NCBI GenBank assembly: GCA_017621815.1
Contig: JAGASK010000049.1
Location: 1-64,000, forward strand
Length of the DNA: 64,000 nt
Direction of reading: 5' to 3'
From: Lachnospiraceae bacterium
GTDB taxonomy: Bacteria; Bacillota; Clostridia; Lachnospirales; Lachnospiraceae
Position numbers and translations under genes: made by a program. Under the pieces are notes generated by a model, which saw nothing but the letters and a program-made list of their open reading frames with translations, made no database searches and had not been told where the DNA came from. How positions within the stretch are numbered: the first letter of the stretch is position 1; every line of letters starts with the position of its first letter. Shown here in pieces: positions 7,335 through 15,394 of the stretch.

Positions 7335-7464
7335 AGACCTTCAAATGCCTTGCCGTGTCTAGCGTTGCTAAGAGAGCAAAAGAATTGAACCTTGACGCTA
7401 TCCATGACACAGTGCATGAAATGGCTAGAGACGAAGCTAGACATGGTAAGGCATTTGAAGGTCT
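7335..7464. repeat. 29-bp inverted repeat at the right element boundary
   Basis: Bases 7335-7363 are the reverse complement of 7436-7464 with two mismatches (27 of 29), separated by 72 bp. The right arm is rubrerythrin coding sequence; the left arm is an inverted copy of it that ends exactly where rubrerythrin-like coding sequence begins (7364). It marks the element/chromosome junction and may be part of the attachment site or a relic of an earlier rearrangement. Confidence 0.8.
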
Positions 7465-7486
7465 CTTAAAGAGATACTTCGGCTAA
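7364..7486 (+). pseudogene. Displaced 3' fragment of the rubrerythrin gene
   Basis: Forty codons read [10 protein letters not shown], then [20 protein letters not shown], then [10 protein letters not shown] and stop. This is the C-terminal diiron region of rubrerythrin-type NADH peroxidases, with the E-x-x-R-H-G ligand motif. There is no start codon, ribosome binding site or upstream domain, so it is a non-functional remnant: the original chromosomal gene end separated from its 5' part by the insertion. Its last 15 codons encode nearly the same peptide as the intact copy at 1-48 (K replaces A once) but with many silent differences. Confidence 0.85.
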
Positions 7487-7518
7487 TCAAAGCTCCGGAA
7501 AAGTTAATAGTTTTAAAT

Positions 7519-7590
7519 AATAGAAAGTACGCTTTGCGAACTTTCTATTATCATGAAACATAGAAAGCACGCTCTGCGTGCTTTCCATGT
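7519..7590. repeat. Two tandem copies of the dispersed palindromic repeat (BIME-like)
   Basis: The first copy (7519-7549) folds as AATAGAAAGT / ACTTTCTATT with an inner CGC-TTT-GCG hairpin and is followed by ATCATGAA. The second (7558-7590) is a compensated variant, ACATAGAAAGCACGC / GCGTGCTTTCCATGT. Paired base changes that preserve the stem suggest a selected RNA or DNA hairpin. The first copy and its 3' flank are identical to 58956-58986, more than 50 kb away. It sits downstream of the HipA-like gene, so it may also act as a 3' end. Confidence 0.85.
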
Positions 7591-7601
7591 TTTCATAATT
7601 T

Positions 7602-8414
7602 CTACAGCATATACCTGTACTTTCCTGCCTGATACCGCAAAGTCTCTTTTACCCTGTCCACCGCTTCCTTCGGATATAGGAAATCCCACCTGTCGACTTC
7701 CCTTATCATATCCTCCTTCTTCACCGAAAATTTCAGAAAGCTTCCATACAATTCATTTGCCGCATCAAGCTGTGCGTCAAAATCTCTTGAAAAGGGCTTT
7801 GCTACAATATTTTTCCTGCACTCTTCAAAGGATCTGCCCAAAAGAAAATCTTCTTTAATATCTGAGAAAAGAGAAAGACCCATATCAAAATAAGGGCATA
7901 ACTTAAATTTATCCTCATCCAGCTGATAAATTACTGCTATGTTATTTGTATGTCTGTCCTCATTGAGGAAAAAAGCATCCATTTCCAGCATTTTAGTTAA
8001 ATACTCTCCGAAATTCTCTAAACCTGTAAAATTAATCACCTGTTCCACTAAATATGCAATTCTGTCTTTTATCTCTGCTATATGTGCCAGCTCTTTTGCA
8101 AGACTCATGCCCGTATACTGTCTGAAGAGATGCTCCAGGGTTATAATCTCTTCCCGTTCTCCAAGAAAGTTTCTGCTCCTGCATCCTGTGAGCTTTTTGT
8201 TTTTGTATATAATAATAACCGGTTCATAAACAATATCATACTTAACACTGGACAGCTTTAATAAATGGGAAGTTACCGTTTCAGACATGCCTTCATAACC
8301 CATTTGGTCTGCCTTATACCACCAGTCTTCACTTTTCCATTTCATCTGATTCCCCTTTGAAGAATATCCTGTCCCCACTTCAATATTTTCATCATTAATG
8401 ATTATCTGTTCCAT
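7602..8414 (-). CDS. HipA-like serine/threonine kinase domain protein
   Basis: 270 aa, shorter than classical HipA (about 440). Kinase landmarks are visible: ATP-lysine candidate K34 and E45 in WYKADQMGYEGMSETVTSHLL, the catalytic loop FFLNEDRHTNN (Asp153, Asn158), and the metal-binding FDMG (Asp177), which replaces DFG. HipA kinases phosphorylate proteins such as glutamyl-tRNA synthetase and can arrest growth; the target here is unknown. It follows a helix-turn-helix gene by 30 bases in the same direction, the order expected for a toxin-antitoxin or kinase-regulator pair. The HipA N-terminal subdomain is missing. A non-toxic signalling kinase is an alternative. Confidence 0.75.
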   Translation of the reverse strand: MEQIIINDENIEVGTGYSSKGNQMKWKSEDWWYKADQMGYEGMSETVTSHLLKLSSVKYDIVYEPVIIIYKNKKLTGCRSRNFLGEREEIITLEHLFRQYTGMSLAKELAHIAEIKDRIAYLVEQVINFTGLENFGEYLTKMLEMDAFFLNEDRHTNNIAVIYQLDEDKFKLCPYFDMGLSLFSDIKEDFLLGRSFEECRKNIVAKPFSRDFDAQLDAANELYGSFLKFSVKKEDMIREVDRWDFLYPKEAVDRVKETLRYQAGKYRYML

Positions 8415-8444
8415 TAAAAACCCTGCTTTCCATAAAATATCAAT

Positions 8445-9023
8445 CTAATATTCAGGTCTGAAATAGCTAAGCTGTATCCACTGCTTATCCTCAGCCATCC
8501 TCCCTCTCGTCTTTTCAATAAGGGCAAGAGGGTCATAAGAGTCCAGCTCCAGATCCTTCAGAATATCTTTTATATTATCTCTGCCTCTTGGAAAACAGCG
8601 GCTTTCCAGAAAATACTGAAAATCCTCCCAGGTAGGCTTCACCTTTACTCCAAATGCACGGTGAAGCACATCATTGCATTTATTGATTACGGAAACCTTT
8701 TTGTCCTTAAAATTGACAAGAATAACGGAACAGAGTTTATCCTCACACATAAATTCCATTCTTAAATGATATTCCTGCATGGAGTCAAGCTGGTGAAATT
8801 CACGATTCAGGGCTGCCCACAAACGGTAGGCCGTATATATCTGTATTTCAGAGTCATCTTTTTCCTGCCTGTTCAAATAGGCAGACATTGTCTGCCTTGA
8901 AACTCCGAATTCCTCAGACAGCTTTTTAACAGATTCTCCCTTATCACGCCGCAGCCGCACTTCAACAATTTGCTCTTTTGTCAAACGTGGTTTTCTTCCT
9001 GCATTTCTTGTATTATCTGCCAT
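8445..9023 (-). CDS. Helix-turn-helix protein paired with the HipA-like kinase
   Basis: 192 aa from ATG 9023, chosen because AGGGCGGTGAG lies 4 bases upstream; the frame stays open further upstream but without a good site. Residues about 5-50 form a resolvase-type helix-turn-helix (RKPRLTKEQIVEVRLRRDKG, then VKKLSEEFGVSRQTMSAYL). The rest (55-192) is an unrecognised mixed domain. Unlike HipB it is not an XRE protein. It lies upstream of and next to the kinase gene, so it is probably the DNA-binding partner or regulator of the pair. No partner binding motif can be read directly. Confidence 0.75.
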   Translation of the reverse strand: MADNTRNAGRKPRLTKEQIVEVRLRRDKGESVKKLSEEFGVSRQTMSAYLNRQEKDDSEIQIYTAYRLWAALNREFHQLDSMQEYHLRMEFMCEDKLCSVILVNFKDKKVSVINKCNDVLHRAFGVKVKPTWEDFQYFLESRCFPRGRDNIKDILKDLELDSYDPLALIEKTRGRMAEDKQWIQLSYFRPEY

Positions 9024-9092
9024 TATTCTCACCGCCCTTTTTACCATTTTAGTTCTGCAAGGGCCATATGTCAACTAATTAATTTCTTTACA

Positions 9093-10388
9093 TTAAAATC
9101 TTACAATATCCCCATTATGCACTTCCTTTGTGGAGGAAATGATAATCCGGCTGTCTTTGTCCAAAACGCCTTCCACTGCTGCCCAGCTTTCATTCTCATC
9201 CAGCACCTTTACACTGATCTCTTCCACATAATACTCCACGCCCAGAATCCCTTCTCTTTCCTTTACAACATATACATAACTTCTGGTATCTTCTTTATGG
9301 AGGGCAAGGGGAGAAATACAACAGGAATATTTTTCCCCCTGCTCCGTATGGGACATGGTTCCCGACAGTCCCGGCATTCCCATTCCCTCCGGAAGATTAA
9401 TATAAATTTCATAGCTTCCCGGCATGGTTTCGCTTTCCGCCAGATAATCTACGGTAACCTCTGTTTCCCTGCTTCCATCCAGCTTTAATGACACAGTATC
9501 ATTCAGTCCTACATAACTTTTCTGCTCCCTGTCAAGAACTGCTTTAAACTGGCAGGGAACTGAATCATCGGCAAACAGCATTGCTGCGGATTCGGGAATT
9601 CTGCTTCCTGCATCAATATAAATATCCGTAATCAGTCCGTCCCTGGGGGCTGTAATCAGTCCGTCCGCATTTTTAATTGCCTGATACCGGGCTAAATCCT
9701 TCTGCATATCGGAAAGCTCTAATTGATAAGAAGATAATGTGGCATCCTCATTTTCGGGAAAAAGTATGTCTTGCACATTTCTTTCCGCTTCTTTTATGGC
9801 ATTATCCCTCGCCCATTTGGCATCCGCTTCCGCATAGGCAGCAGACTGCAAAGCATCCTTCAGTTCCTCATCCGTTCCGCCGTCCTGATTTTCAATATGG
9901 TTTTCCGCCTGATTTACCTCCTCTGCCGCTCTTCCCACCAGAGTATTATTATACCGTGACAGTGCATCGTAATCCTCTCTTGCCCTTTCTTCCTCCAGCG
10001 CCTTTTTCTGCCTTGCAAGCTCTTCATTTTCCAAAATTGTATTTATCTGAAGCTGCAGCCTGGAAATCTCTGTCTGCTTTTTTGCCATGATTTCATCCAG
10101 GTCATCCATATCCACGGTAAAAAGCACGTCCCCTTCTTCCACCCTGTCTCCTACCTGAACCATAAGCTTATTTACACGAATCCCGCTTAAGGCAGTAACC
10201 GGGTTTTTATCCCCCGCCACCACGATTCCTTCCGCTTCTACCTTGTGCCCCACATATTTCTGCTCGGCAGAATCCACATTAACTATCGGCAGCCTTGAAG
10301 CATAAATACTTTTGGATATGATTGTGCAAAGCCACATCAAACATAAAAACACAAAAAATCCCAATAAAATCTTCTTTTTTCCCTGCAT
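9093..10388 (-). CDS. HlyD-family membrane fusion/adaptor protein
   Basis: 431 aa. One N-terminal membrane helix (about 6-27). The two halves of a barrel-sandwich (lipoyl-like) domain are visible, GIRVNKLMVQVGDRVEEGDVL (about 68-90) and ITAPRDGLITDIYIDAGSRI (about 245-265), separated by a long coiled-coil hairpin (about 98-235) and followed by beta-barrel domains. Such adaptors normally work with an ABC or RND exporter, yet none is adjacent. It is instead last in an apparent operon of two sugar-type permeases (22-base gap) and a solute-binding lipoprotein. It may connect that complex to the cell wall side or act with a distant exporter. The function is inferred. Confidence 0.82.
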   Translation of the reverse strand: MQGKKKILLGFFVFLCLMWLCTIISKSIYASRLPIVNVDSAEQKYVGHKVEAEGIVVAGDKNPVTALSGIRVNKLMVQVGDRVEEGDVLFTVDMDDLDEIMAKKQTEISRLQLQINTILENEELARQKKALEEERAREDYDALSRYNNTLVGRAAEEVNQAENHIENQDGGTDEELKDALQSAAYAEADAKWARDNAIKEAERNVQDILFPENEDATLSSYQLELSDMQKDLARYQAIKNADGLITAPRDGLITDIYIDAGSRIPESAAMLFADDSVPCQFKAVLDREQKSYVGLNDTVSLKLDGSRETEVTVDYLAESETMPGSYEIYINLPEGMGMPGLSGTMSHTEQGEKYSCCISPLALHKEDTRSYVYVVKEREGILGVEYYVEEISVKVLDENESWAAVEGVLDKDSRIIISSTKEVHNGDIVRF

Positions 10389-10409
10389 TTTTTACTTCCC
10401 TTTCACTTC

Positions 10410-11282
10410 TTATTCTTTAAGACCCGAATAAATAATTCCCTGTTCCAGATAATCCTGCCCCCAGACAAATACAAACACTGCCGGAATCAACGTAATGATA
10501 GAAGCGCAAAAAGCATAACCGGCCTGCGCCCAGGTAATCTCGGGCAGGTACAGGGATAAGGGCCATAAGGATTTATCCTCCAAAAAAGCCATGGGCTGTT
10601 CCATTAAATTCCAGTATTCCAAAAATCCCAGCACCATCGCTGACAGAAGACCGCTTTTTCCCAGTGGCATTCCAATTTTCAGAAAAATGGTAATTTCTCC
10701 TGCCCCGTCTATTCGTGCTGCCTCACACAGCTGCATGGGAATGCACCGAAAACCCCCATACGTAAGAAAAACAGGAAAGGTGGAAAACACTGCCGGCAAA
10801 ATCACCGCCTCATGGGTATTAAGCAGCCCCAGCCTGTTTAATACAAGATAACTGGAAAGCATGGTTACCTGAAAAGGCAGCAGCATGAGCACAACATAAA
10901 GTCCGAAAAGCGCTCTGCTTCCTTTTACCTTATATACTGCAAAGGCCCACGCCGCAGGTACTCCTGCTATAAGCTGCCCTGCCAGAATGCATCCCGTCAT
11001 TTTAACAGAGTTCCAAAACAAAACAAAAAACTGTGGTGTCAAAAAAAGCAGCTTTCCGTAGTTTTCAAAGGTGGGATAATCCGGTATCAGCTTCCAGCTG
11101 ATATATTCCGTTCCTTCCGTATAAATCGGAGACAAGTACTGCTTTAATTCCCAGCCCCCCATTACGGAGCCTGTTATCAGCAATATTACCGGCATACATA
11201 CAAAAACCGCCGGCAAAAGAAGAAGAAAAGCTGGCGCTTCTTTTTTTATTTCTTTTATTTTCACATTCAGATATTTCATCAT
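10410..11282 (-). CDS. ABC transporter permease, carbohydrate type (MalG-like)
   Basis: 290 aa with about six membrane helices. The cytoplasmic EAA loop reads CEAARIDGAGEITIFLKIGMPLGKSG, the contact site for the ATPase in sugar importers of the CUT1 class. It follows the partner permease by 12 bases, so the two form the channel heterodimer. No ATPase gene is in the window, which is normal for Gram-positive CUT1 systems that share an MsmK/MsmX-type ATPase. The substrate is not evident: no glycosidase lies in this operon, and an HlyD-like adaptor does. Confidence 0.88.
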   Translation of the reverse strand: MMKYLNVKIKEIKKEAPAFLLLLPAVFVCMPVILLITGSVMGGWELKQYLSPIYTEGTEYISWKLIPDYPTFENYGKLLFLTPQFFVLFWNSVKMTGCILAGQLIAGVPAAWAFAVYKVKGSRALFGLYVVLMLLPFQVTMLSSYLVLNRLGLLNTHEAVILPAVFSTFPVFLTYGGFRCIPMQLCEAARIDGAGEITIFLKIGMPLGKSGLLSAMVLGFLEYWNLMEQPMAFLEDKSLWPLSLYLPEITWAQAGYAFCASIITLIPAVFVFVWGQDYLEQGIIYSGLKE

Positions 11283-11294
11283 TTTTCCTCTTTC

Positions 11295-12182
11295 CTAGAC
11301 TTCCGGTTTATCCCACAAATGCTGCAGAACCATAATTACCGCAAATAAGAATCCGCCCACACAGACCGCTGCTGCCGCCATCTTGTCAAAATCAAGGTTG
11401 ACAAACCAGTTGTTAAACAAATGCTGCAGAAGATAAATATCCTGCTCGGGATATGAGCCTGCCACCAGATAAGCTTCCCTGTAAATTTTAAAAGAGTTTA
11501 AAAAGGAAAGAATGACTATAGTATATAAACTGCCCTTTAAATTCGGCAGCACAATTTTAAAAAAGCACTGCCGCCCGCCTGCCCCGTCCACTTTAGCTGC
11601 TTCCAGCAGTTCATTAGGAATTCCTAAAATTCCTGCCAGCCACAAAACTACCGTATACCCGGTATTTTTCCAGACATAACTGAATACCAGCACCCAGAAA
11701 GCTGCGCTGCTTCCCAGATAATCCTTATGTATTTCTCCCCATAAGCCGGTCCATTCACCCAGCCGGGTCAAAAACAGATTTAAAAAGCCCTGCTTATAAA
11801 AAAACATTTTCCACACAATTACAATGGTTGCCGTAGGCATGGCAAGCGGAAATAAATACAAAGATTTTATTAACCCCGCATTTTTTAATTTGCTTAAGGG
11901 AAATGCGATAATAAGTCCTGTCACCACCAGCAGCGGTATACAAACTATGGTAAACCGGGCGGTATTTTTTACTGCCAGTAAAAACGCCTGATTCGTAAAA
12001 ATTGTCTTATAATTCTGAATTCCGTTAAACTGATTTGTTACAGCTGTTGTAAAAGACCGCCGCACCACATCCAGAAACGGTATCAGCACAAATATCATTA
12101 CTCCCAAAAAGCTGGGGAGCATAAAAAGGAAAAAAGCTCTGTCCGTTTTGTTTCTGCCCGTTTTAAATCTGCGCATCCTCAA
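11295..12182 (-). CDS. ABC transporter permease, carbohydrate type (MalF-like)
   Basis: 295 aa, about six membrane helices, EAA loop LLEAAKVDGAGGRQCFFKIVLP. It pairs with the permease at 10410. The predicted start is TTG 12182, with AGGAG 9 bases upstream; the next in-frame ATG (12176) lies too close to any ribosome binding site. It is preceded by the propeller/solute-binding lipoprotein with a gap of about 70 bases. It is likely one half of the membrane channel for whatever that lipoprotein binds. Confidence 0.88.
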   Translation of the reverse strand: MRMRRFKTGRNKTDRAFFLFMLPSFLGVMIFVLIPFLDVVRRSFTTAVTNQFNGIQNYKTIFTNQAFLLAVKNTARFTIVCIPLLVVTGLIIAFPLSKLKNAGLIKSLYLFPLAMPTATIVIVWKMFFYKQGFLNLFLTRLGEWTGLWGEIHKDYLGSSAAFWVLVFSYVWKNTGYTVVLWLAGILGIPNELLEAAKVDGAGGRQCFFKIVLPNLKGSLYTIVILSFLNSFKIYREAYLVAGSYPEQDIYLLQHLFNNWFVNLDFDKMAAAAVCVGGFLFAVIMVLQHLWDKPEV

Positions 12183-12255
12183 ATTATGTTACTCCTTATA
12201 CAGGAAGAGATTTCCAAGCGGTGTTACTGCCGCTTTGAAATCCCTTCTCCAGTTA

Positions 12256-14631
12256 TTATTCCGCCATGTAGAGAGAAACCTTCTTTTCAATATTGCTTAT
12301 TGCTTCTTCAAGACTCCTCTCTCCCTGCATATATTTTGCTCCTTCCCCATATACCGCTTCCTCTAACATGCTGTCCGGTACATAAGGAATATTCGCCGCA
12401 TTCACCCACTGACGCAAAACCTCCGTCTGCTGTGCATTCATCCAGTATACTTCCAGGGTTACCTCTATTCCTTCACTATTACCTATTGTCAGATATGAAT
12501 AAGGTTCATCCTCGGATATATAAAAATTCATATCAGGAAGCAGATTTTCCTCAAAAGCGGCTTTATTGACTGAGAAGTTTCCGCCTAAAACCCCATTTTC
12601 TTTCCCAAGGAGCACTGAAAGCAGTTCCTTTGCTCTACTTACATTTTTTGATGCTGCGTTAATGCCTGCCAGGGAATCCGCCCAGAATACATGCTCAGTC
12701 TGTCCGTTCATAAGAATGATTTCATTATCTTCAAAACCCTTAACGCGGGGTACGGAGGTTACTTCTGAATAAGCATAAGCATAGCTTAATGTACCAACTG
12801 CTAAACCGGCTCCTTCCATCATATAATTCATTTCATCAATCCCACTTCTGAAATAATCACTGTCCTCATATGTAACCCCATAATCTGCCATATAAAACTG
12901 ATTCAAGTTTTCATAAGATTCAATCGCCTCTTCGGAAAGCCCATCCATCTGAGCGTCATAAATTCTCTTGCAGCAGGTCAGAAACTCCGCAACCGCTTCC
13001 CGGTTCAGTTCCCCTTCTTCCGTCTTCCATGCAGGAACGCAGGCCATTGAAAACAGCTTCATAATCCCCTTTTCCGAACAGACTCTGAGCAAATTCTTTT
13101 CCTGATTGTCCTTTCTCAGCTCTTCCATTGCCTCTGCTATTCCTTCAAGGCCGCTCATCTGTGAGACGTACTTTTCTTTACCCAGTATTGCAGGCAGTTC
13201 AAACTCACAGGGTATGGTATATATCCCGTCATCCGTCCTGAAGGCCTCCACTATGTTGGGCAGCAGCTGCGCCTCTCCGCTTAAGCCGTCAATATAAGAA
13301 CTTAAATCAAGCAGCAGGCCCTTTTCGATATAAGAGTCCACCGGCATATCATCAAGTATCAGCAAATCCGGTCCGTTTCCTGCCATAATCTCCGTATTCA
13401 GCTTCTTAAGGGCATCTTCCCTGGTAATGGAGCTTCCCTCTTCCATTCCGATTTCATACTCTACATAAACCTCGGGATTAGCCTCCTGATAGAGACTGAT
13501 TGCCCGGCGCAGTATGCTGTTATCCTTCAAGCTATAGGCTTTTACGCTTTCGGTGGGTACTGTAGGCACCTCAGGATGATAAGTAAAGCGAACCAGTCTT
13601 CCCTGATTAAATAAAGCCAGAAATTCATTATTTTCAAGGGCTGTCATTGACAAAAGGCCGTAAGCGGGATTATTGAAGGTACACAGGCTTCCGTCTATTA
13701 CCTGCTCCATAACGCTGCCGCCTATGACATGGCGGTGCAGCCCTTTTTCTCCTGCCAGATAAATCACATCCTCTTCCTCATTATCCGGGAAAAAATACAG
13801 ATCAAACCAACTGTTACCGTTAAAACTTCTGTTTCCGTAATTCTCATTGACAAAATCGTTTAATACCTCATCCTCTATGTATTCCTTCTTTTCCATATCA
13901 TAAATGAGCAGACTGTCATAATAATAGCCGTCTATTATCATCTTACTTCCCACAAACTGAATCAGCTGCGCATTTCGGTCCAGAGTAAGAAATTTTTCAC
14001 TGCTTCCGTCTTCTTTTACCTCATAAATATTGCCCCCAAGAGTTCCGGTAAAAATCCTCCCGTCTTCTGTAATTGAAACCAACCAGGGATATTTATCATC
14101 TTCTGTCAGGGAAATCTCTGCAGGAATTTCCGTGCCGTCCGGCTTTATTACTTTCAGCACAGGCTTGAAATCATCATCACCTTCACCGGCATCATAAATA
14201 ACAACTGTCGTACCCTCCGCTCCTACTGCCAAATCCAAAATATATGTTTCATCTTCTATCATTCCGGTACGCCAGTCTCTTTTATCTGTTTCCCAGGTAA
14301 TTCCATTGTCCTTTGATGCTATAAAATCCACATATTCATCTGTGATTACCAGATTTCCGTCTGCCAATTTGAAAATCTTATTATTATAACCGGAAATACC
14401 GGCATCCAATAAATCCGTAACATCCTCAAGATAACGTCCCATTGCCACATTATCCGCATATTCTCCGGCCTCTGCCCCGTTTACCCCTGAATTATCACTA
14501 TTATCGGTTGTTTTCCCCTCCCGGCTGCTGTCATTTACTCCTGTATCGCCGCATCCGCATATTGCCGTTAACAGCAGACAAAACAACAACATTAGCGATA
14601 AAATTCTGCTTACTCCCTTACTTTTTCTCAA
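12256..14631 (-). CDS. Lipoprotein: propeller-like N-terminal half fused to a solute-binding domain
   Basis: 791 aa, far longer than the usual 400-550 for sugar-binding lipoproteins. The signal peptide ends in LLLTAICGCG; Cys27 is the likely lipidated residue. An acidic serine-rich linker follows. Residues about 60-360 show repeated short blades (for example VSITEDGRIFTGTLGGNIYEV) like a beta-propeller sensor or exo-enzyme fold. Residues about 370-791 look like a family 1 solute-binding protein (AGNGPDLLILDDMP, IYTIPCEFELPAILGKEKY, FWADSLAGINAASKN). Start is TTG with AAAGGAGACTG upstream. It is first gene of the permease/HlyD operon. The fusion suggests binding of a polymer end or surface ligand; this is inference. 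Confidence 0.75.
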   Translation of the reverse strand: MRKSKGVSRILSLMLLFCLLLTAICGCGDTGVNDSSREGKTTDNSDNSGVNGAEAGEYADNVAMGRYLEDVTDLLDAGISGYNNKIFKLADGNLVITDEYVDFIASKDNGITWETDKRDWRTGMIEDETYILDLAVGAEGTTVVIYDAGEGDDDFKPVLKVIKPDGTEIPAEISLTEDDKYPWLVSITEDGRIFTGTLGGNIYEVKEDGSSEKFLTLDRNAQLIQFVGSKMIIDGYYYDSLLIYDMEKKEYIEDEVLNDFVNENYGNRSFNGNSWFDLYFFPDNEEEDVIYLAGEKGLHRHVIGGSVMEQVIDGSLCTFNNPAYGLLSMTALENNEFLALFNQGRLVRFTYHPEVPTVPTESVKAYSLKDNSILRRAISLYQEANPEVYVEYEIGMEEGSSITREDALKKLNTEIMAGNGPDLLILDDMPVDSYIEKGLLLDLSSYIDGLSGEAQLLPNIVEAFRTDDGIYTIPCEFELPAILGKEKYVSQMSGLEGIAEAMEELRKDNQEKNLLRVCSEKGIMKLFSMACVPAWKTEEGELNREAVAEFLTCCKRIYDAQMDGLSEEAIESYENLNQFYMADYGVTYEDSDYFRSGIDEMNYMMEGAGLAVGTLSYAYAYSEVTSVPRVKGFEDNEIILMNGQTEHVFWADSLAGINAASKNVSRAKELLSVLLGKENGVLGGNFSVNKAAFEENLLPDMNFYISEDEPYSYLTIGNSEGIEVTLEVYWMNAQQTEVLRQWVNAANIPYVPDSMLEEAVYGEGAKYMQGERSLEEAISNIEKKVSLYMAE

Positions 14632-14676
14632 CTTTACAGTCTCCTTTCATTTCAATAATTGCCTGAATCAATTATT

Positions 14677-15195
14677 TCAGGCTATATAATATATTACTGC
14701 CTTATCAGCCTTAAAGTCATTTCCGTCAAAATTACCTGTCAGTTCAAGCTGCAATCCTTCTTTAATATCGATAAAACTGCCTTCCCTGACATCAACATCA
14801 GCACCTCCGTTTTTAATTGTTTTTACCTCATATTTTGTATGTTCAGAAAAAATCACCTGAATCAGTTCTTCATCTTCGCTGCCTTCTGCCGGTAAAACTG
14901 CCGTATCCATTTCATCTGTACCAGATGATGATTCTGTAAATATCCGGCTTATAGTTACACTGTTATCCCCAATACTTCTTACATCACCTAAAATCTCTTC
15001 TGCTCCTTCAGAATTGCTTTCATCCTCTGAAAACTTTTCTGTTCCTTCAGAACTGCTTTCATCTTTATCTTCAGGAATTTCTTCTGTATCAATCTGCTCA
15101 ACCGTCAAAGGAGCCGATGATTCAACCATGCTTCTGCAACCTGCTGCCAATAATAATGCCATGCTGAAAAATATGACTATTTTATATTTTTTCAT
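14677..15195 (-). CDS. Small lipoprotein with OB-like C-terminal domain
   Basis: 172 aa. Signal peptide MKKYKIVIFFSMALLLAAGC with lipobox LAAGC (Cys20). Residues 35-70 are an acidic linker with an internal duplication (DESSSEGTEKFSE then DESNSEGAEEILG), also seen at DNA level. The C-terminal part (about 70-172) has the strand pattern of DUF5666-like domains (VRSIGDNSVTISRI, VIFSEHTKYEVKTI, ELTGNFDGNDFKADKAVI). It lies upstream of the propeller lipoprotein on the same strand and divergent from the two-component system at 15395. It may be a cell-surface sensor or a target of that system. Family assignment is by pattern only. Confidence 0.65.
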   Translation of the reverse strand: MKKYKIVIFFSMALLLAAGCRSMVESSAPLTVEQIDTEEIPEDKDESSSEGTEKFSEDESNSEGAEEILGDVRSIGDNSVTISRIFTESSSGTDEMDTAVLPAEGSEDEELIQVIFSEHTKYEVKTIKNGGADVDVREGSFIDIKEGLQLELTGNFDGNDFKADKAVIYYIA

Positions 15196-15248
15196 ATTTT
15201 TGTTTCCTTCCTCTCATGATTTTTTATGGTATCAGCATAACAGCCTTA

Positions 15249-15318
15249 CCTCTAAAAATCCTCTAAAAACACTTTTTATAAACTTAACATTACCTAAAGA
15301 ATAATTAGAGAATAATTA
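15249..15318. promoter_or_regulatory. Paired direct repeats, OmpR-type operator candidates
   Basis: CCTCTAAAAA occurs at 15249-15258 and 15260-15269, and AGAATAATTA at 15298-15307 and 15309-15318. Both pairs have 11-bp spacing, one helical turn, which is how OmpR/PhoB-type dimers bind. The site lies between the divergent lipoprotein (minus) and the response regulator (plus). TATAAT-like hexamers at 15332 and 15345 follow towards the regulator. This suggests autoregulation plus control of the lipoprotein/permease operon. Confidence 0.5.
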
Positions 15319-15394
15319 AAGATTACTATGCTATAATCAAATGATATAATGGATTAAAACTCCTATGGAAATGAATTCGGGAAAGGGCAGAATT

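Larger units (their letters stand above)
1..7363 (+). mobile_element. Integrative element in the 3' end of a rubrerythrin gene (left end outside window)
   Basis: The element occupies the left edge. The chromosomal rubrerythrin reading frame ends intact at 46-48, while a displaced piece of the same gene end, with different synonymous codons, lies at 7364-7486. This is the signature of a site-specific element that carries a replacement gene end. The two copies share an exact 14-bp stretch (1-14 and 7439-7452). Displaced coding sequence begins near 7364, so the crossover is probably about 75 bp upstream of the 14-bp stretch and the true left end lies just outside the window. Cargo in order: integrase, serine recombinase, J-domain protein, two small genes, divergent XRE repressor, membrane proteins, Rep-like initiator. 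No conjugation genes are seen, so mobilisation would need a helper element. Confidence 0.85.

Noticed and set aside
7553-7858. 101-codon plus-strand frame over the repeats and the HipA-like gene end
   Set aside because: It begins inside a palindromic repeat and mostly overlaps the opposite strand of a clear gene.
9677-10090. 137-codon plus-strand frame opposite the HlyD gene
   Set aside because: Proline/histidine-rich shadow of the HlyD coding strand, without a ribosome binding site.
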